This document shows, piece after piece, positions 35,912 through 46,268 of a stretch of 64,000 nt of DNA. Below the pieces are notes generated by a model. It did no database searches, was not told the DNA's origin, and saw only the letters and a program-made list of their open reading frames with translations. Positions within the stretch are counted from its first letter, which is position 1. Each line of letters starts with the position of its first letter. Origin of the DNA: Arthrobacter sp. D5-1 (GTDB lineage: Bacteria; Actinomycetota; Actinomycetes; Actinomycetales; Micrococcaceae); NCBI RefSeq assembly GCF_017357425.1, contig NZ_CP014571.1, forward strand, positions 1,178,001 to 1,242,000. The letters are read 5' to 3'. Position numbers and translations under genes: made by a program.

Positions 35912-36385
35912 TCAGGCTGTGGTGGGCGACGTTGAAGCATCCGGGGATGCAGCTTTGGGAGGCAGCGGTTGTGGGTTGAGGGCTGCCGCTCGGGCGCGGT
36001 TGAACAGCCAATACGACATGAAGATCATCATCACGCCGACGATGGGGTGGATTGAGACCACCCACGAGCCCGCCGGGGTGATGAATTCCGGCGAAGAACC
36101 GGTCAGCATGCCGCCGATGATGAAAATGAACAACTGGAGCCACGTCAGCAGGAAAATGCCTGCAGCCAACCAGATCGTCCGGGATCCCATCCGGGCAATG
36201 GCAGCGACGATGGCGGCCAGCAGTGCTGAATAGCGGAGTACGTACTGACCGTTCACCGCGTGGTAGACGCCCGCTTCACGCTGGGCTTCGATGGTGTTCT
36301 GGAAATGGAAGTATCCGGCGAAGAACAGCTGTGCGAGTGCTGACAGCAGGACGATCGCGGAGAGGACCAAGAGGGCTTTGCGCAT
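35912..36385 (-). CDS. Four-helix membrane protein (DUF6220-like)
   Basis: 157 residues. It has four hydrophobic helices (about 5-25, 50-66, 73-92 and 112-130) with a conserved-looking His between helices 1 and 2 and a second His before helix 4 (VSIHPIVG), which might bind haem or metal. The C-terminus is a Pro/Ala/Ser tail. DUF6220 is a recalled similarity, not verified. It sits directly upstream of the multicopper oxidase on the same strand, so a partner role in electron transfer or copper handling is plausible. Confidence 0.65.
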   Translation of the reverse strand: MRKALLVLSAIVLLSALAQLFFAGYFHFQNTIEAQREAGVYHAVNGQYVLRYSALLAAIVAAIARMGSRTIWLAAGIFLLTWLQLFIFIIGGMLTGSSPEFITPAGSWVVSIHPIVGVMMIFMSYWLFNRARAAALNPQPLPPKAASPDASTSPTTA

Positions 36386-36586
36386 GGGGAATCCTCTGGT
36401 GGAATTTCTCAGATTCTTCTAGGCCTTCGAACCGCCGGCTCCCTGGCTGCGGGCTTCCCCCACCGCCGACGGCTGGCCGCCTGGATGCCTGGACCGGGGG
36501 CAACCATTAAGGGCGGAGAGCTTCACTTGGAATCGTAAAGTTGCTGGAGATGAATAGCAAGGGTTTGCCGCTTCACGCCAGCGCTT

Positions 36587-38245
36587 TTACTGTTCCTGCC
36601 CCACATCCTTGCCCACATCATTGGCATCCATGATCCGGTAGGCGTAGCCCTGTTCGGCCAGAAAACGCTGCCGTTTGGCAGCGAAATCCTGGTCCAGGGT
36701 GTCACGGGCCACCAACGAATAGAAGCGGGCAGCGCGGCCGTCCTGCTTGGGACGCAGGAGCCGGCCCAGCCGCTGTGCCTCTTCCTGGCGTGAGCCGAAC
36801 GAGCCCGACACCTGGATGGCCACTGACGCTTCCGGAAGGTCGATGGAGAAGTTGGCCACCTTGGACACCACCAACGTGTGGATCTCACCCTTGCGGAAGG
36901 CGTCAAAAAGTTTCTGCCGTGCTTTGATGGTGGTTTCGCCCTTGATCAGGGGAGCGTCCAAGCGCTCGGCGATCTCATCCAACTGGTCGATGTACTGGCC
37001 GATCACCAGCAGCTGTTCGCCTTTGTGGACCGCTACGAGGTCTTCCACCAACTTGGTCTTGGTTTCCGAGGTTGCGCAGAGCCTGTACTTGTCCGCGTCG
37101 TCGGCCATGGCGTAGGCCACCCGTTCGTCGCGGGGCAGATCCACGCGGACTTCCACGCAGTCTGCAGGTGCGATGTAGCCCTGCGCTTCGATGTCCTTCC
37201 ACGGTGCGTCATACCGCTTGGGCCCAATGAGGCTGAAGACCTCACCCTCACGGCCGTCTTCCCGAACCAAGGTGGCCGTGAGGCCAAGGCGGCGCCGGGC
37301 CTGGAGGTCGGCGGTCATGCGGAAGATCGGGGCGGGCAGAAGGTGGACTTCGTCGTAAATGATGAGTCCCCAGTCGTGCCCGTCCACGAGCTCCAGGTGC
37401 GGATACAGCCCGCCGCGCTTGGTGGTGAGGACCTGGTAGGTGGCGATGGTGACAGGGCGGACTTCCTTGACGGCTCCGGAATATTCGCCGATCTCGTCTT
37501 CGGTCAGGGAGGTCCGCTTGAGCAGCTCATCCTTCCACTGGCGGGCAGAGACGGTGTTGGTGACCAGGATCAGTGTGGTGGTGGAGGACGTCGCCATTGC
37601 GGCCGCACCCACCAGCGTCTTACCGGCACCACAGGGGAGTACGACGACGCCGCTGCCGCCGGCCCAGAAGTTCTCCGTAGCCAGCTTTTGGTACGGGCGC
37701 AGCTGCCAGCCACTCTCGTCCAGCATGATCAGGTGGGGCTGCCCATCCACGTACCCGGCCAGGTCCTCGGCCGGCCAGCCGAGTTTGAGCAGCAGCTGCT
37801 TCAATTGGCCCCGCTGCGAGGAGTGCACCACCACGGTTTCGCCATCGATTCTGGGCCCCAGCAGGGGAGCGATCTTCTTGGCACGGATGACTTCCTCAAG
37901 CACGGGGTAGTCGTCGGTGCGCATCACCAGCCCGTGCTGGGCATCTTTCTCCAGGCGCAGGCGCCCGTAGCGGGACATGGTCTCTGCGATGTCGATCAGC
38001 AGGGCGTGTGGCACGGGGAAGCGGGAGTACTTCAGCAAGGTGTCCAGCACCTGCTCGGCGTCCAGCCCCGCGGCCCGCGCGTTCCAGAGGCCCAATGGTG
38101 TCAGCCGGTAGCTGTGCATGTGCTCGGGGGCGCGTTCCAACTCTGCAAAGGCCGCGATCGCGTGCCGGGCCTCGGTAGCGAGCTCGTGGTCCACTTCCAG
38201 CAGGATGGTCTTGTCACTTTGTACGATCAGCGGACCGTCGGTCAC
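36587..38245 (-). CDS. XPB-family DNA helicase
   Basis: 552 residues from a GTG with a GAGGA site. It is a superfamily-2 helicase related to eukaryotic and archaeal XPB: N-terminal damage-recognition-like domain (1-175), helicase motif I PCGAGKT at 204-210, motif II DEVH at 298-301, motif III LTATLVREDG, and motif VI with QRLGRLLRP. It unwinds DNA during repair; the bacterial role is less studied. It is paired with the downstream-to-upstream helicase-associated gene at 38284-40749, which precedes it in transcription order, an arrangement I recall as conserved in actinobacteria. Confidence 0.93.
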   Translation of the reverse strand: MTDGPLIVQSDKTILLEVDHELATEARHAIAAFAELERAPEHMHSYRLTPLGLWNARAAGLDAEQVLDTLLKYSRFPVPHALLIDIAETMSRYGRLRLEKDAQHGLVMRTDDYPVLEEVIRAKKIAPLLGPRIDGETVVVHSSQRGQLKQLLLKLGWPAEDLAGYVDGQPHLIMLDESGWQLRPYQKLATENFWAGGSGVVVLPCGAGKTLVGAAAMATSSTTTLILVTNTVSARQWKDELLKRTSLTEDEIGEYSGAVKEVRPVTIATYQVLTTKRGGLYPHLELVDGHDWGLIIYDEVHLLPAPIFRMTADLQARRRLGLTATLVREDGREGEVFSLIGPKRYDAPWKDIEAQGYIAPADCVEVRVDLPRDERVAYAMADDADKYRLCATSETKTKLVEDLVAVHKGEQLLVIGQYIDQLDEIAERLDAPLIKGETTIKARQKLFDAFRKGEIHTLVVSKVANFSIDLPEASVAIQVSGSFGSRQEEAQRLGRLLRPKQDGRAARFYSLVARDTLDQDFAAKRQRFLAEQGYAYRIMDANDVGKDVGQEQ

Positions 38246-38283
38246 TGTTGAATCCTCACTTGCGCAGCATCACGGCGCGGTTT

Positions 38284-40749
38284 TCATGAACGCAGTTCGC
38301 CTGCGGGTTCCACATCGATGATCCGGTGGATGGACAATACCCGTTCGGTGTCCTTCGCGGGGTCGAACACCCTGACACGTCCACCGGAGACTGATACAGG
38401 AACAACGGTTTCAGTGTTGGCATTCCCCAGGCTGTCCACCACATTCATGGTGACGGCCTGTTTGAGCCGGATGGCCGTTTGCAGGGTCTCCAGGCCAAGC
38501 TGCGTGGACGCTTCGCCCGCCGCTTCGGACCGCACTCCGCGGTGCTGCCGAAGGACCGACAACTGTGCATCAACGTCGTCGTCCGGGGGAGCCGTCCGCG
38601 GCGCGGTGTAGACAGGGCGGGCACTGCCCGGCACCGCTGTTGTCCGTTTGAAACGCACGACGGCGGGCTCGGCCTCTTGCACGGCCGGGGAAAGTCCCAG
38701 CTCGCGCAGCACGCGTGCGGTTTCCCGGGGGCTGGCTGAGGATGTCAGGACAGTCGGTGCAATGCGCACCAGGCTCAATGCCGATGTACGGGCCTCGCGC
38801 AGCAAATCGGTGATGGCAGTTTCGTCATCGCTTTGGATGAAGCTGGCACTGGTGCCGATCCGCAAGCGGCCATGCCGGGACGCCGTGTCCTGGACAAGGT
38901 ACGCCAAGGGCTGCGGCACGTCCGTGGCCGAGTGCTCCCGAAGGAATGCCAACAGCGATTCCGCATCCTGTCCGGCGTCGAGCGCCCTGCGGATGGTGGC
39001 AGCAGAGAAACGGTAGATGGACGCTGGACCCTGGCCCTCGGCGTCTGCCATCAACAGCAGTGTCTCACTCAGTTCCGGAGCCAGGTAGCCGGGGGCCACG
39101 GCGGTGAGGTCGGCCTGCAGGAGGATGTGGTTTACTGCGGCGGGCAAATGCTCGCCGAGGATGGTCATGGCCTGTTCGGGTTGGCCCTCGGCAATGGCCG
39201 CACCCAACTGCGTCAACGCCCCGGAGCCCATCAGGCCCAGGAGCGTGGCTTCCTCAAGAATGCCGCGGACCAGCGAACTGAACCGCCGGGACATCCGCGG
39301 CTGCGACCATTCAGCCCGCTGCAGGACAGCCCTGGCGTCCAGGACGGGCGCTTTCCCATCCGGAGCGGCGGCTTCGGCCGTGAGTTCGTGCAGGATCTCG
39401 AGGACGCGTCGTCGGACCACCGGGGCATCAGGCCGCTGCGCTTCCGCGGACAAGGCATTGATGGTGGTCCCGGCGGCGCCCTGATGGGAGGCCGACGACG
39501 CGGGACCGGTAAGGGGCTGGCCCACCAGAGAAGGTGCACGCTCGCTGGCCAGCCAGGCATTGACCAGCCAAAGCCACTGTTCCTGCCGGGGGAGGTTGAG
39601 CCACTCCAGCGACGGCGGCTGCACCCACGTGGAGCTGTCCACGTCCAGGCGGAGCAGCCCGGCCATGGCGCACAACTCCAAGAGGACGGCGGTTTCATGG
39701 ACGCCCATGCGGATGGACTCGGCAAGGCGCCGCAGTTCGCGCACACCTACACCACCGCTCCGGAGGGTGGCCAGGGGTTGTTCCCGCACAGCGAACAGCA
39801 GCTCGCCGGTCAGCCGCAGGATCTCCGCGATGGCTCCCATGGCAGCGTTGCGGCGCAGGGCAGCGCTGGTGTGGCCCAACTCGGGAACCGGTGGCGAGAG
39901 TGTGAAGTCATCCACAATGGCGCCGCCGCGAAGCGCAAGGCCCACACTGTGGGGCAGTTCCACGTGGCCGGCGTCCAAGGGGACCAGCAATCCACGCGCC
40001 AACAGCCAGTCGATGGGCCCGACGTCGTGGCTTTCGTGGGTGACCGACGCCCGCCGCTGTGCCTGGGGTACTGCGCCCATGGCCCAACTGCCGAATTTAT
40101 CCAGCAGGCCGACGGTCCGGTCCGGCGCGGTGGCCAGGATGGCGCGCAGGTTCTCCGGTGTGGACGTCCAGCGCTGCAGGGCGAGCGCGGCATCCATGGG
40201 AGTGCTGGCGGGGTGGATGCCGGCGCCGCTTTGATGGAGTTCGGCTACCAACTGCACTACCCGCTGGGCAAAGGCCGGCTGCAGCCGAACCAGTTCCGTG
40301 TAACTCCTGCCCAGGCCTGCCGGGTAGATGCCGATGACATCCTTCAGGCTGCCCACAGGAAGGTAGAAACGCTGCCGGGAGGAGGTGGCCGGTGATCCGG
40401 CGGGTGGATCGGCACGGTGGATGAGGGCCAGCTCCTGCAGCTTGGCAAGGATCGGGTCCAGCGCCGAAAGAGTGGAGCCGGCAATGACCTTCTTCAGGCC
40501 GGCTGCTGAAATGCTGTGGCCTGTATCGGCGTTGGTACACAGATGCAGTGTCTCCAGGACCTGCATTTCGGGCTTGTTCAGCCGTTCCAGGGCCCGTTGT
40601 ACACTGACGCGGGCGCTTGCCCTTGCTGCCAGGGCTGCGAAGTCCGGCGCCATGGGGGAGATCAAGTCCGGTCGCGCAGCAAACAAGGCCCGCAGCGAAT
40701 CGTCGCTGCGCGCTTCCAGTTCCTTGCTGAGCGCGCGAATGAGGGACAT
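38284..40749 (-). CDS. Helicase-associated domain protein, partner of XPB
   Basis: 821 residues from the ATG at 40749 (a TTG one codon earlier is a weaker choice). It begins SLIRALSKELEARSDDSLRALF, the standard start of the actinobacterial helicase-associated (Ssl2-like/Helicase_C_3) family. No Walker motifs are present. The C-terminal third contains a domain of about 130 residues (YLVQDTASRHGRLRIGTSASFIQSDDETAI and onward) that resembles the XPB/Ssl2-like C-terminal family. Likely an architectural or regulatory partner for XPB. It ends 39 bases before the helicase start on the same strand. Confidence 0.88.
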   Translation of the reverse strand: MSLIRALSKELEARSDDSLRALFAARPDLISPMAPDFAALAARASARVSVQRALERLNKPEMQVLETLHLCTNADTGHSISAAGLKKVIAGSTLSALDPILAKLQELALIHRADPPAGSPATSSRQRFYLPVGSLKDVIGIYPAGLGRSYTELVRLQPAFAQRVVQLVAELHQSGAGIHPASTPMDAALALQRWTSTPENLRAILATAPDRTVGLLDKFGSWAMGAVPQAQRRASVTHESHDVGPIDWLLARGLLVPLDAGHVELPHSVGLALRGGAIVDDFTLSPPVPELGHTSAALRRNAAMGAIAEILRLTGELLFAVREQPLATLRSGGVGVRELRRLAESIRMGVHETAVLLELCAMAGLLRLDVDSSTWVQPPSLEWLNLPRQEQWLWLVNAWLASERAPSLVGQPLTGPASSASHQGAAGTTINALSAEAQRPDAPVVRRRVLEILHELTAEAAAPDGKAPVLDARAVLQRAEWSQPRMSRRFSSLVRGILEEATLLGLMGSGALTQLGAAIAEGQPEQAMTILGEHLPAAVNHILLQADLTAVAPGYLAPELSETLLLMADAEGQGPASIYRFSAATIRRALDAGQDAESLLAFLREHSATDVPQPLAYLVQDTASRHGRLRIGTSASFIQSDDETAITDLLREARTSALSLVRIAPTVLTSSASPRETARVLRELGLSPAVQEAEPAVVRFKRTTAVPGSARPVYTAPRTAPPDDDVDAQLSVLRQHRGVRSEAAGEASTQLGLETLQTAIRLKQAVTMNVVDSLGNANTETVVPVSVSGGRVRVFDPAKDTERVLSIHRIIDVEPAGELRS

Positions 40750-40802
40750 CAATCCAACGTTACCGCCCCTGGGCCGCTGGTGCCTGCCGGCAGCTCAGAT
40801 GG

Positions 40803-41018
40803 TTATTGCCGGCGGCGCTGGCGGACAGCGTCCAATACCAGGACCACTGCCAGCATGAATGCTGCGGGCAAGCCGTAAAGGGCAGTCGACGTAATCCATA
40901 CCGGGGCCGTTCCGCTGTTGTAAGCGATTGCCATGACGGCACCGACGGCGGCCAAGGAGGCCACAGCGATCACGGCGGCGATGATCATGAGGGGGCGGCG
41001 GTAACCCGGGGAAGTCAT
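40803..41018 (-). CDS. Small two-helix membrane protein
   Basis: 71 residues. There are two hydrophobic helices (about 9-32 and 45-65) with a short loop and a basic tail (DAVRQRRRQ), so both ends face the cytoplasm. It starts with ATG. It sits 54 bases upstream of the helicase-associated gene and on the same strand. Function unknown. Confidence 0.7.
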   Translation of the reverse strand: MTSPGYRRPLMIIAAVIAVASLAAVGAVMAIAYNSGTAPVWITSTALYGLPAAFMLAVVLVLDAVRQRRRQ

Positions 41019-41267
41019 GTCCCCAACGCTAGCAGCAGCGCCGGAACGGGAGGTATTGCTGCGTCATTGCCGCCCTTTGGGTGCAGCTCCTGCCCTCTGT
41101 GATCGCGGCGTGACCGCGGCAAGGCGGGAATAGCGGGCCGGGCAGGATAACCTTGAAGGAACAGACCAACACGGACCGGGCTGTCACCCTCGATCCCGCA
41201 GAACCCTGCGGATGCGGTGTCTGGCCCGACGTGTCTCCCGCAGCAAGAAACGAAGAAGGTTGATTAC

Positions 41268-41651
41268 GTGCCTACCGGCAAGGTCAAGTGGTATGACAAG
41301 GAAAAAGGCTTCGGATTCCTCGCGGCTGAGGACGGCCAGGAAGTTTTCCTGCCCAAGACGTCCCTGCCTGCGGGCGTAACGGAGCTTAAGGCTGGAACCC
41401 GAGTGGAGTTCGGCGTGGCCGATGGCCGCCGCGGAGCACAGGCACTGGGGTTGCGCGTCCTGGAAAAGACGCCGTCCCTTGCCAAGGCCAAGCGGATGAA
41501 CGCCAAGGACCTCGCCCCTATGGTGCAGGACCTTGTGACGGTTCTGGACAACCTTTCCGGTTCGTTGTCCTCCGGCAAATACCCGGACGGCAACAAGGCC
41601 AAGGCCATCAGCCTGGCGCTGCGCAAGGTTGCCGACGAGCTGGAAGCCTAG
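41268..41651 (+). CDS. Cold-shock-domain protein with a helical C-terminal extension
   Basis: 127 residues from a GTG with an AAGAAGG site. The cold-shock domain covers 1-65 (PTGKVKWYDKEKGFGFLAAEDGQEVF: RNP1 KGFGFLAA, RNP2 EVFLPKTSL). The RNP2-like strand lacks the usual histidine (VFLPKT instead of VFVHFS), so nucleic-acid contacts differ from CspA. The remaining 60 residues are helical (LAPMVQDLVTVLDNLSGSL, then KAISLALRKVADELEA) and could mediate dimerisation. A translation-related or RNA-chaperone role is inferred. It is directly followed, after eight bases, by a DUF3027 gene, an order I recall in related genomes. Confidence 0.88.
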   Translation: MPTGKVKWYDKEKGFGFLAAEDGQEVFLPKTSLPAGVTELKAGTRVEFGVADGRRGAQALGLRVLEKTPSLAKAKRMNAKDLAPMVQDLVTVLDNLSGSLSSGKYPDGNKAKAISLALRKVADELEA

Positions 41652-41659
41652 GACCGGCC

Positions 41660-42280
41660 ATGACATCGGAATCCGCACAGGAAACAAAGGCCGGAAGGGG
41701 CGCCCAGGCAAACCCTGCAGCCGGCCCTGACGCTGCCCGGGCTCCTGGCATCGGGGAAGCCCCCGCGCGGAAGCCGGTTGCGGACAAGCCGCGCGCGGGT
41801 TTGCCCGTGTGGCGCACCGGCAAGCCGGATGCCTTCCTCGCTGCCGCCGTCGAGGTTGCCCGTGAGGCAGTGGAAGGCATTGCCAACCCTGGCGAAGTCG
41901 GGGCACACCTCGGTGCCAAGTCGGAGGGTGACCGTGTGGTGACCCACCTGTTTGAATCCAGGCTTGCCGGTTACGGCGGGTGGCAGTGGTACGCCGTGGT
42001 GACCCGCAACTCGCGGTCCAAGATCGTCACAGTGAGCGAGCTTGGCCTGCTGCCCTCCGAGGACTCCATCCTGGCGCCCGAGTGGGTTCCGTGGGCCAAG
42101 CGTGTCCGTCCCGAGGACGAGACGCCGTTGGTGGAGGAAACCGTGGAGGACGTCACGGAAGAGTCCGTGCAGGCGGACGAAGACGAGGCGACTGAGCCCG
42201 CTGAGGATGCCGACGACGCGGACGAGTCCGCCGAGTCCGACGATCCTGACGATGACCACGACGAAGCCGGGGCTGAATAA
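41660..42280 (+). CDS. DUF3027 protein
   Basis: 206 residues. The conserved DUF3027 core spans about 45-150 (AFLAAAVEVAREAVEGIANPGEVGAHLG, then ESRLAGYGGWQWYAVVTRNSRSK and the glutamate/leucine-rich closing part LLPSEDSILAPEWVPW). The C-terminal 55 residues are very acidic. Unknown function; soluble. Start ATG just nine bases after the cold-shock gene, so the two are likely one transcript. Confidence 0.88.
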   Translation: MTSESAQETKAGRGAQANPAAGPDAARAPGIGEAPARKPVADKPRAGLPVWRTGKPDAFLAAAVEVAREAVEGIANPGEVGAHLGAKSEGDRVVTHLFESRLAGYGGWQWYAVVTRNSRSKIVTVSELGLLPSEDSILAPEWVPWAKRVRPEDETPLVEETVEDVTEESVQADEDEATEPAEDADDADESAESDDPDDDHDEAGAE

Positions 42281-42323
42281 GCATTGCGGAAACCCGGGGT
42301 GACCAAAGTAGAGGCGGACGCTG

Positions 42324-43637
42324 ATGTCCACCTTTAGGTCACTCGGAATCCTCAACTACCGCATCTGGTTTTTCGGTGCCCTGATCTCCAACATCGGCAC
42401 GTGGATGCAACGTACCGCGCAGGACTGGTTGGTCTTTGACCACCTGACCGCGCACGACGCCGGAGCCATGGGTATTACCTTGGCCCTCCAACTGGGTCCG
42501 CAGCTGTTCCTTGCCCCCTGGGCCGGGCTGTTGGCCGACCGCTACAGCCGGCGGAAACTGCTCCTTATCACCTTGGTAGCCATGGCGCTCCTGAGTACGG
42601 GCCTGGGCATCCTGGTGTTGCTGGGGATAGCTGAACTTTGGCACGTCTATGTCTTCGCGTTGCTGCTGGGCATCGTGGCGGCCCTGGACGCTCCCGTCCG
42701 CCAGACTTTCGTCTCCGAGCTGGTTACCGACGAATACCTGCCCAACGCCGTGGCCCTCAACAGTGCCTCCTTCAATGTGGCCCGGATGATCGGACCCGCC
42801 GTCTCCGGCGTGCTGACGGTGGTGGTGGGGCCCGGCTGGGTGTTCCTTATCAACACTGTGTCCTTTGTTGCCATGCTCTGGGCGCTGAAGCTCATTCCGG
42901 CGTCCTCGCTCCGGGTCCAGCCCCGGGCTGCGGCGGGCAAAGGGCGGATCCGCGAGGGCCTGCGCTACGTCCGCAACAGACCCGATATCCAGGTGGTCCT
43001 GGCAGCCGTCTTCATTGTGGGCACTTTTGGGCTCAACTTTCCCCTCTTCATTGCCGCGATGGTGGGCACCCAGTTCGGGATGGACGCCGGCGCTTTTGGA
43101 CTGCTGAATTCGGTCATGGCCATCGGATCCGTGACGGGTGCCCTGCTGGCTGCCCGACGCGGTCGGCCCCGCCTGCGGCTGATCTTCATTGCCGCCGGGG
43201 GATTCGGCGTCGCCAGCGCGTTGGCGGCACTGGCCCCCAACGCCATGCTCTTCGGACTGGCCCTGGTTCCCTGTGGCCTGTTCGCCCTGACACTGATCAC
43301 CAGCGCCAACGGCTACGTGCAGTCCACCACCGAAGCTGTCATGCGCGGGCGGGTCATGTCCTTGTACATGGCCATCTTCATGGGTGGCACTCCCATCGGG
43401 GCGCCGCTGGTGGGGTGGGTGGCCAATGTTGGCGGGCCGCGGTGGGCCGTGGGCGTTGCAGCGTTGGCCGGCGTCAGCGCCGCCGTCGTGGGCTTGGCCT
43501 GGATCATCCGGGCAAAGCAGCTGCGGCTGCGTTTCGACCGCCGTGCCCGTGGCCTGCGCCATTTCCGGGTGGAGTCGTTGCTGGCCCGCCCGGTCACCGA
43601 CGAGGACGACGACGGCGGCCCGGGGCCGGTTCGTTAG
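42324..43637 (+). CDS. MFS transporter (MFS_3 type)
   Basis: 437 residues with 11-12 hydrophobic helices. The N-terminal part (FGALISNIGTWMQRTAQDWLVF) is the recognisable start of the MFS_3/enterobactin-exporter-like group, and the loop DRYSRRK lies between helices 2 and 3. Predicted proton-driven efflux of a small molecule; substrate unknown. It starts at an ATG 43 bases after the DUF3027 stop with a GAGG site, so it may belong to the same transcript as the cold-shock gene. Confidence 0.9.
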   Translation: MSTFRSLGILNYRIWFFGALISNIGTWMQRTAQDWLVFDHLTAHDAGAMGITLALQLGPQLFLAPWAGLLADRYSRRKLLLITLVAMALLSTGLGILVLLGIAELWHVYVFALLLGIVAALDAPVRQTFVSELVTDEYLPNAVALNSASFNVARMIGPAVSGVLTVVVGPGWVFLINTVSFVAMLWALKLIPASSLRVQPRAAAGKGRIREGLRYVRNRPDIQVVLAAVFIVGTFGLNFPLFIAAMVGTQFGMDAGAFGLLNSVMAIGSVTGALLAARRGRPRLRLIFIAAGGFGVASALAALAPNAMLFGLALVPCGLFALTLITSANGYVQSTTEAVMRGRVMSLYMAIFMGGTPIGAPLVGWVANVGGPRWAVGVAALAGVSAAVVGLAWIIRAKQLRLRFDRRARGLRHFRVESLLARPVTDEDDDGGPGPVR

Positions 43638-43671
43638 TCAGGCCCTCGATGGCCGCGGTGTTAAACGGCAG

Positions 43672-43703
43672 CGGCGCCGTCCGGAACATTCCGAACGACG
43701 CCG
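43672..43703. terminator. Imperfect hairpin between convergent genes
   Basis: CGGCGCCGTCCGGAA / TTCCGAACGACGCCG pair at 13 of 15 positions. No U-run. It lies between the MFS and serC stops, so terminator function is plausible. Confidence 0.45.
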
Positions 43704-43720
43704 GCTGACAGCCTGTGGTG

Positions 43721-44899
<1,179 letters not shown>

Positions 44900-45143
44900 T
44901 CAGCTGCCCCTTCGACACCCCAATTCTGCCTGACCCGGCGCGGAGGCAGGAACCTGTGGCCGTCATAGTCCGCCACGTGGAACGCAGGCCCACCATATGC
45001 GACCGGGATTATCCAGAGTAATTCCAAATAAGCTAGGCTGGTGGTTGGCGTTCATGGGGCGGCGGTCTACACCGCCCACCCGGCAAGGGACGCGGTACGG
45101 TGGAGATTACGCAAGGAACTGCGTTCGAGGAGAGCTGAGCTGG

Positions 45144-45839
45144 ATGACGGATCTGATCGATACCACTGAGATGTATCTTCGGACCATTTTGGAGCTTGAA
45201 GAAGAGAACATTGTGGCTCTCAGGGCCCGCATCGCCGAGCGGCTGCGGCACTCCGGACCCACTGTTTCCCAGACCATCGGACGCATGGAGCGCGATGGCT
45301 TGGTGATTGTTTCCAATGACCGTCACCTGGAACTGACCGAAGCGGGGCGGAAACGCGCCACCGAGGTGATGCGAAAGCACCGCCTCGCCGAGCGTCTCCT
45401 GGCTGATGTCATTGGCTTGGACTGGGCCTATGTCCATGACGAAGCCTGCCGCTGGGAACACGTGATGAGCGAGCGCGTGGAGCGCCGGCTGTACGAACTC
45501 CTGGAGCACCCCACCGAATCCCCATATGGCAACCCCATCCCGGGCCTTGAAGCCCTCGGTGGCCTTGCCAGCCAGCCGTTCCCCCGCCTCGACGTCAACC
45601 TCCTGCAGGCCATGGACGGCTATGCACCGGATTCCCGCGTGGCAGTTACCCGCCTTGCGGAGCCCATCCAGGTTGAGCCTGAACTCCTTACCCAGCTGGA
45701 TGAGGGTGGTATCCGCCCCGGCGCGGCCGTCTCGCTGGAGCGTGTAGGCGAGTACATTTCCGTCCGGGTCCCCGGCATTGAGGGTGCACTGGAACTTCCG
45801 CCCGAGGTGGCGGCGCACGTCTTCGTCTCCGTCGGCTGA
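45144..45839 (+). CDS. DtxR-family metal-dependent regulator
   Basis: 231 residues. The N-terminal winged helix (about 5-70, TEMYLRTILELEEENIVALRARIAERLRHSGPTVSQTIGRM), metal-binding dimerisation domain (about 75-140, HEACRWEHVMSERVERRL) and C-terminal SH3-like domain (about 150-230) give the full-length DtxR/IdeR architecture rather than the short MntR type. The cysteine at the DEACRW position corresponds to the DtxR primary site Cys. It would repress iron-uptake genes when iron-loaded, and could act at the iron box at 23485. Start ATG chosen over a longer frame because homologues begin M-x-D-L-x-D-T-T-E. Confidence 0.92.
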   Translation: MTDLIDTTEMYLRTILELEEENIVALRARIAERLRHSGPTVSQTIGRMERDGLVIVSNDRHLELTEAGRKRATEVMRKHRLAERLLADVIGLDWAYVHDEACRWEHVMSERVERRLYELLEHPTESPYGNPIPGLEALGGLASQPFPRLDVNLLQAMDGYAPDSRVAVTRLAEPIQVEPELLTQLDEGGIRPGAAVSLERVGEYISVRVPGIEGALELPPEVAAHVFVSVG

Positions 45840-45988
45840 GGCCCCCTTCCCTTCACCCGGTGTCATATCTCACTTTTGAGCTCCAAGCGCGCGTGTGACC
45901 TGCAGTTTTTCAGGAATAGTGATAAGGGGCAGCCGCGCCACGCCTGTTCCTGTTGATAACGAATTTATTACTGCGAGCCTTAATCGCC

Positions 45989-45994
45989 TATAGT
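45989..45994 (+). promoter_or_regulatory. Candidate -10 box before the first c-di-AMP riboswitch
   Basis: TATAGT, with a weak -35-like TTATTA 18 bases upstream (45965-45970). It lies about 20 bases before the riboswitch. Confidence 0.45.
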
Positions 45995-46013
45995 TATCTA
46001 CTAGCGCTGATAC

Positions 46014-46252
46014 CAAAGCGTTACCTGTTCCGGAGCCGAGCTCTGCCAGCGGAACAGGTGTGCCATCCACCACTGGCAGAGGCGGGGGAACCACAAGCGG
46101 CTGTCTAAAGAAGCAGCCTTGGGGTGAAGTCCGCAGCAGAAGTGCCCATTACGCAAGTCCCTCTTGGGATACCTGTGTGCCGTGAGCGCTTCGTGCGGAC
46201 CGGGTCTTTGAACTCTCTGACCCGAATCCGACAGCTAACTTCGCAGGCTTTT
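46014..46252 (+). ncRNA. ydaO-type (cyclic di-AMP) riboswitch
   Basis: The leader has the conserved ydaO blocks: GGGGGAACCAC at 46084-46094, CTTGGGGTGAAG at 46118-46129 and CCGAATCCGACAGCTAAC through TTCGCAGGC at 46222-46248, with paired flanking arms (CCTGTTCCG/CGGAACAGG). In actinobacteria this class sits before wall-hydrolase genes and turns them off when c-di-AMP is high. It lies 16 bases before the M23 gene, whose ribosome site overlaps the terminal stem. Confidence 0.93.
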
Positions 46253-46268
46253 TAGAGAGGAATAGAGT

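Noticed and set aside
36550..36630. Small plus-strand frame just past the XPB gene end
   Set aside because: Only 27 codons with no conserved features, overlapping the 3' end of XPB.
36878..38251. 457-residue plus-strand frame opposite the XPB gene
   Set aside because: Antisense shadow; the minus strand shows all helicase motifs.
38833..40395. 520-residue plus-strand frame opposite the XPB partner
   Set aside because: Antisense shadow with low-complexity composition.
44997..45143. Upstream extension of the DtxR-family gene
   Set aside because: The residues are unlike the family and the canonical start begins at 45144.
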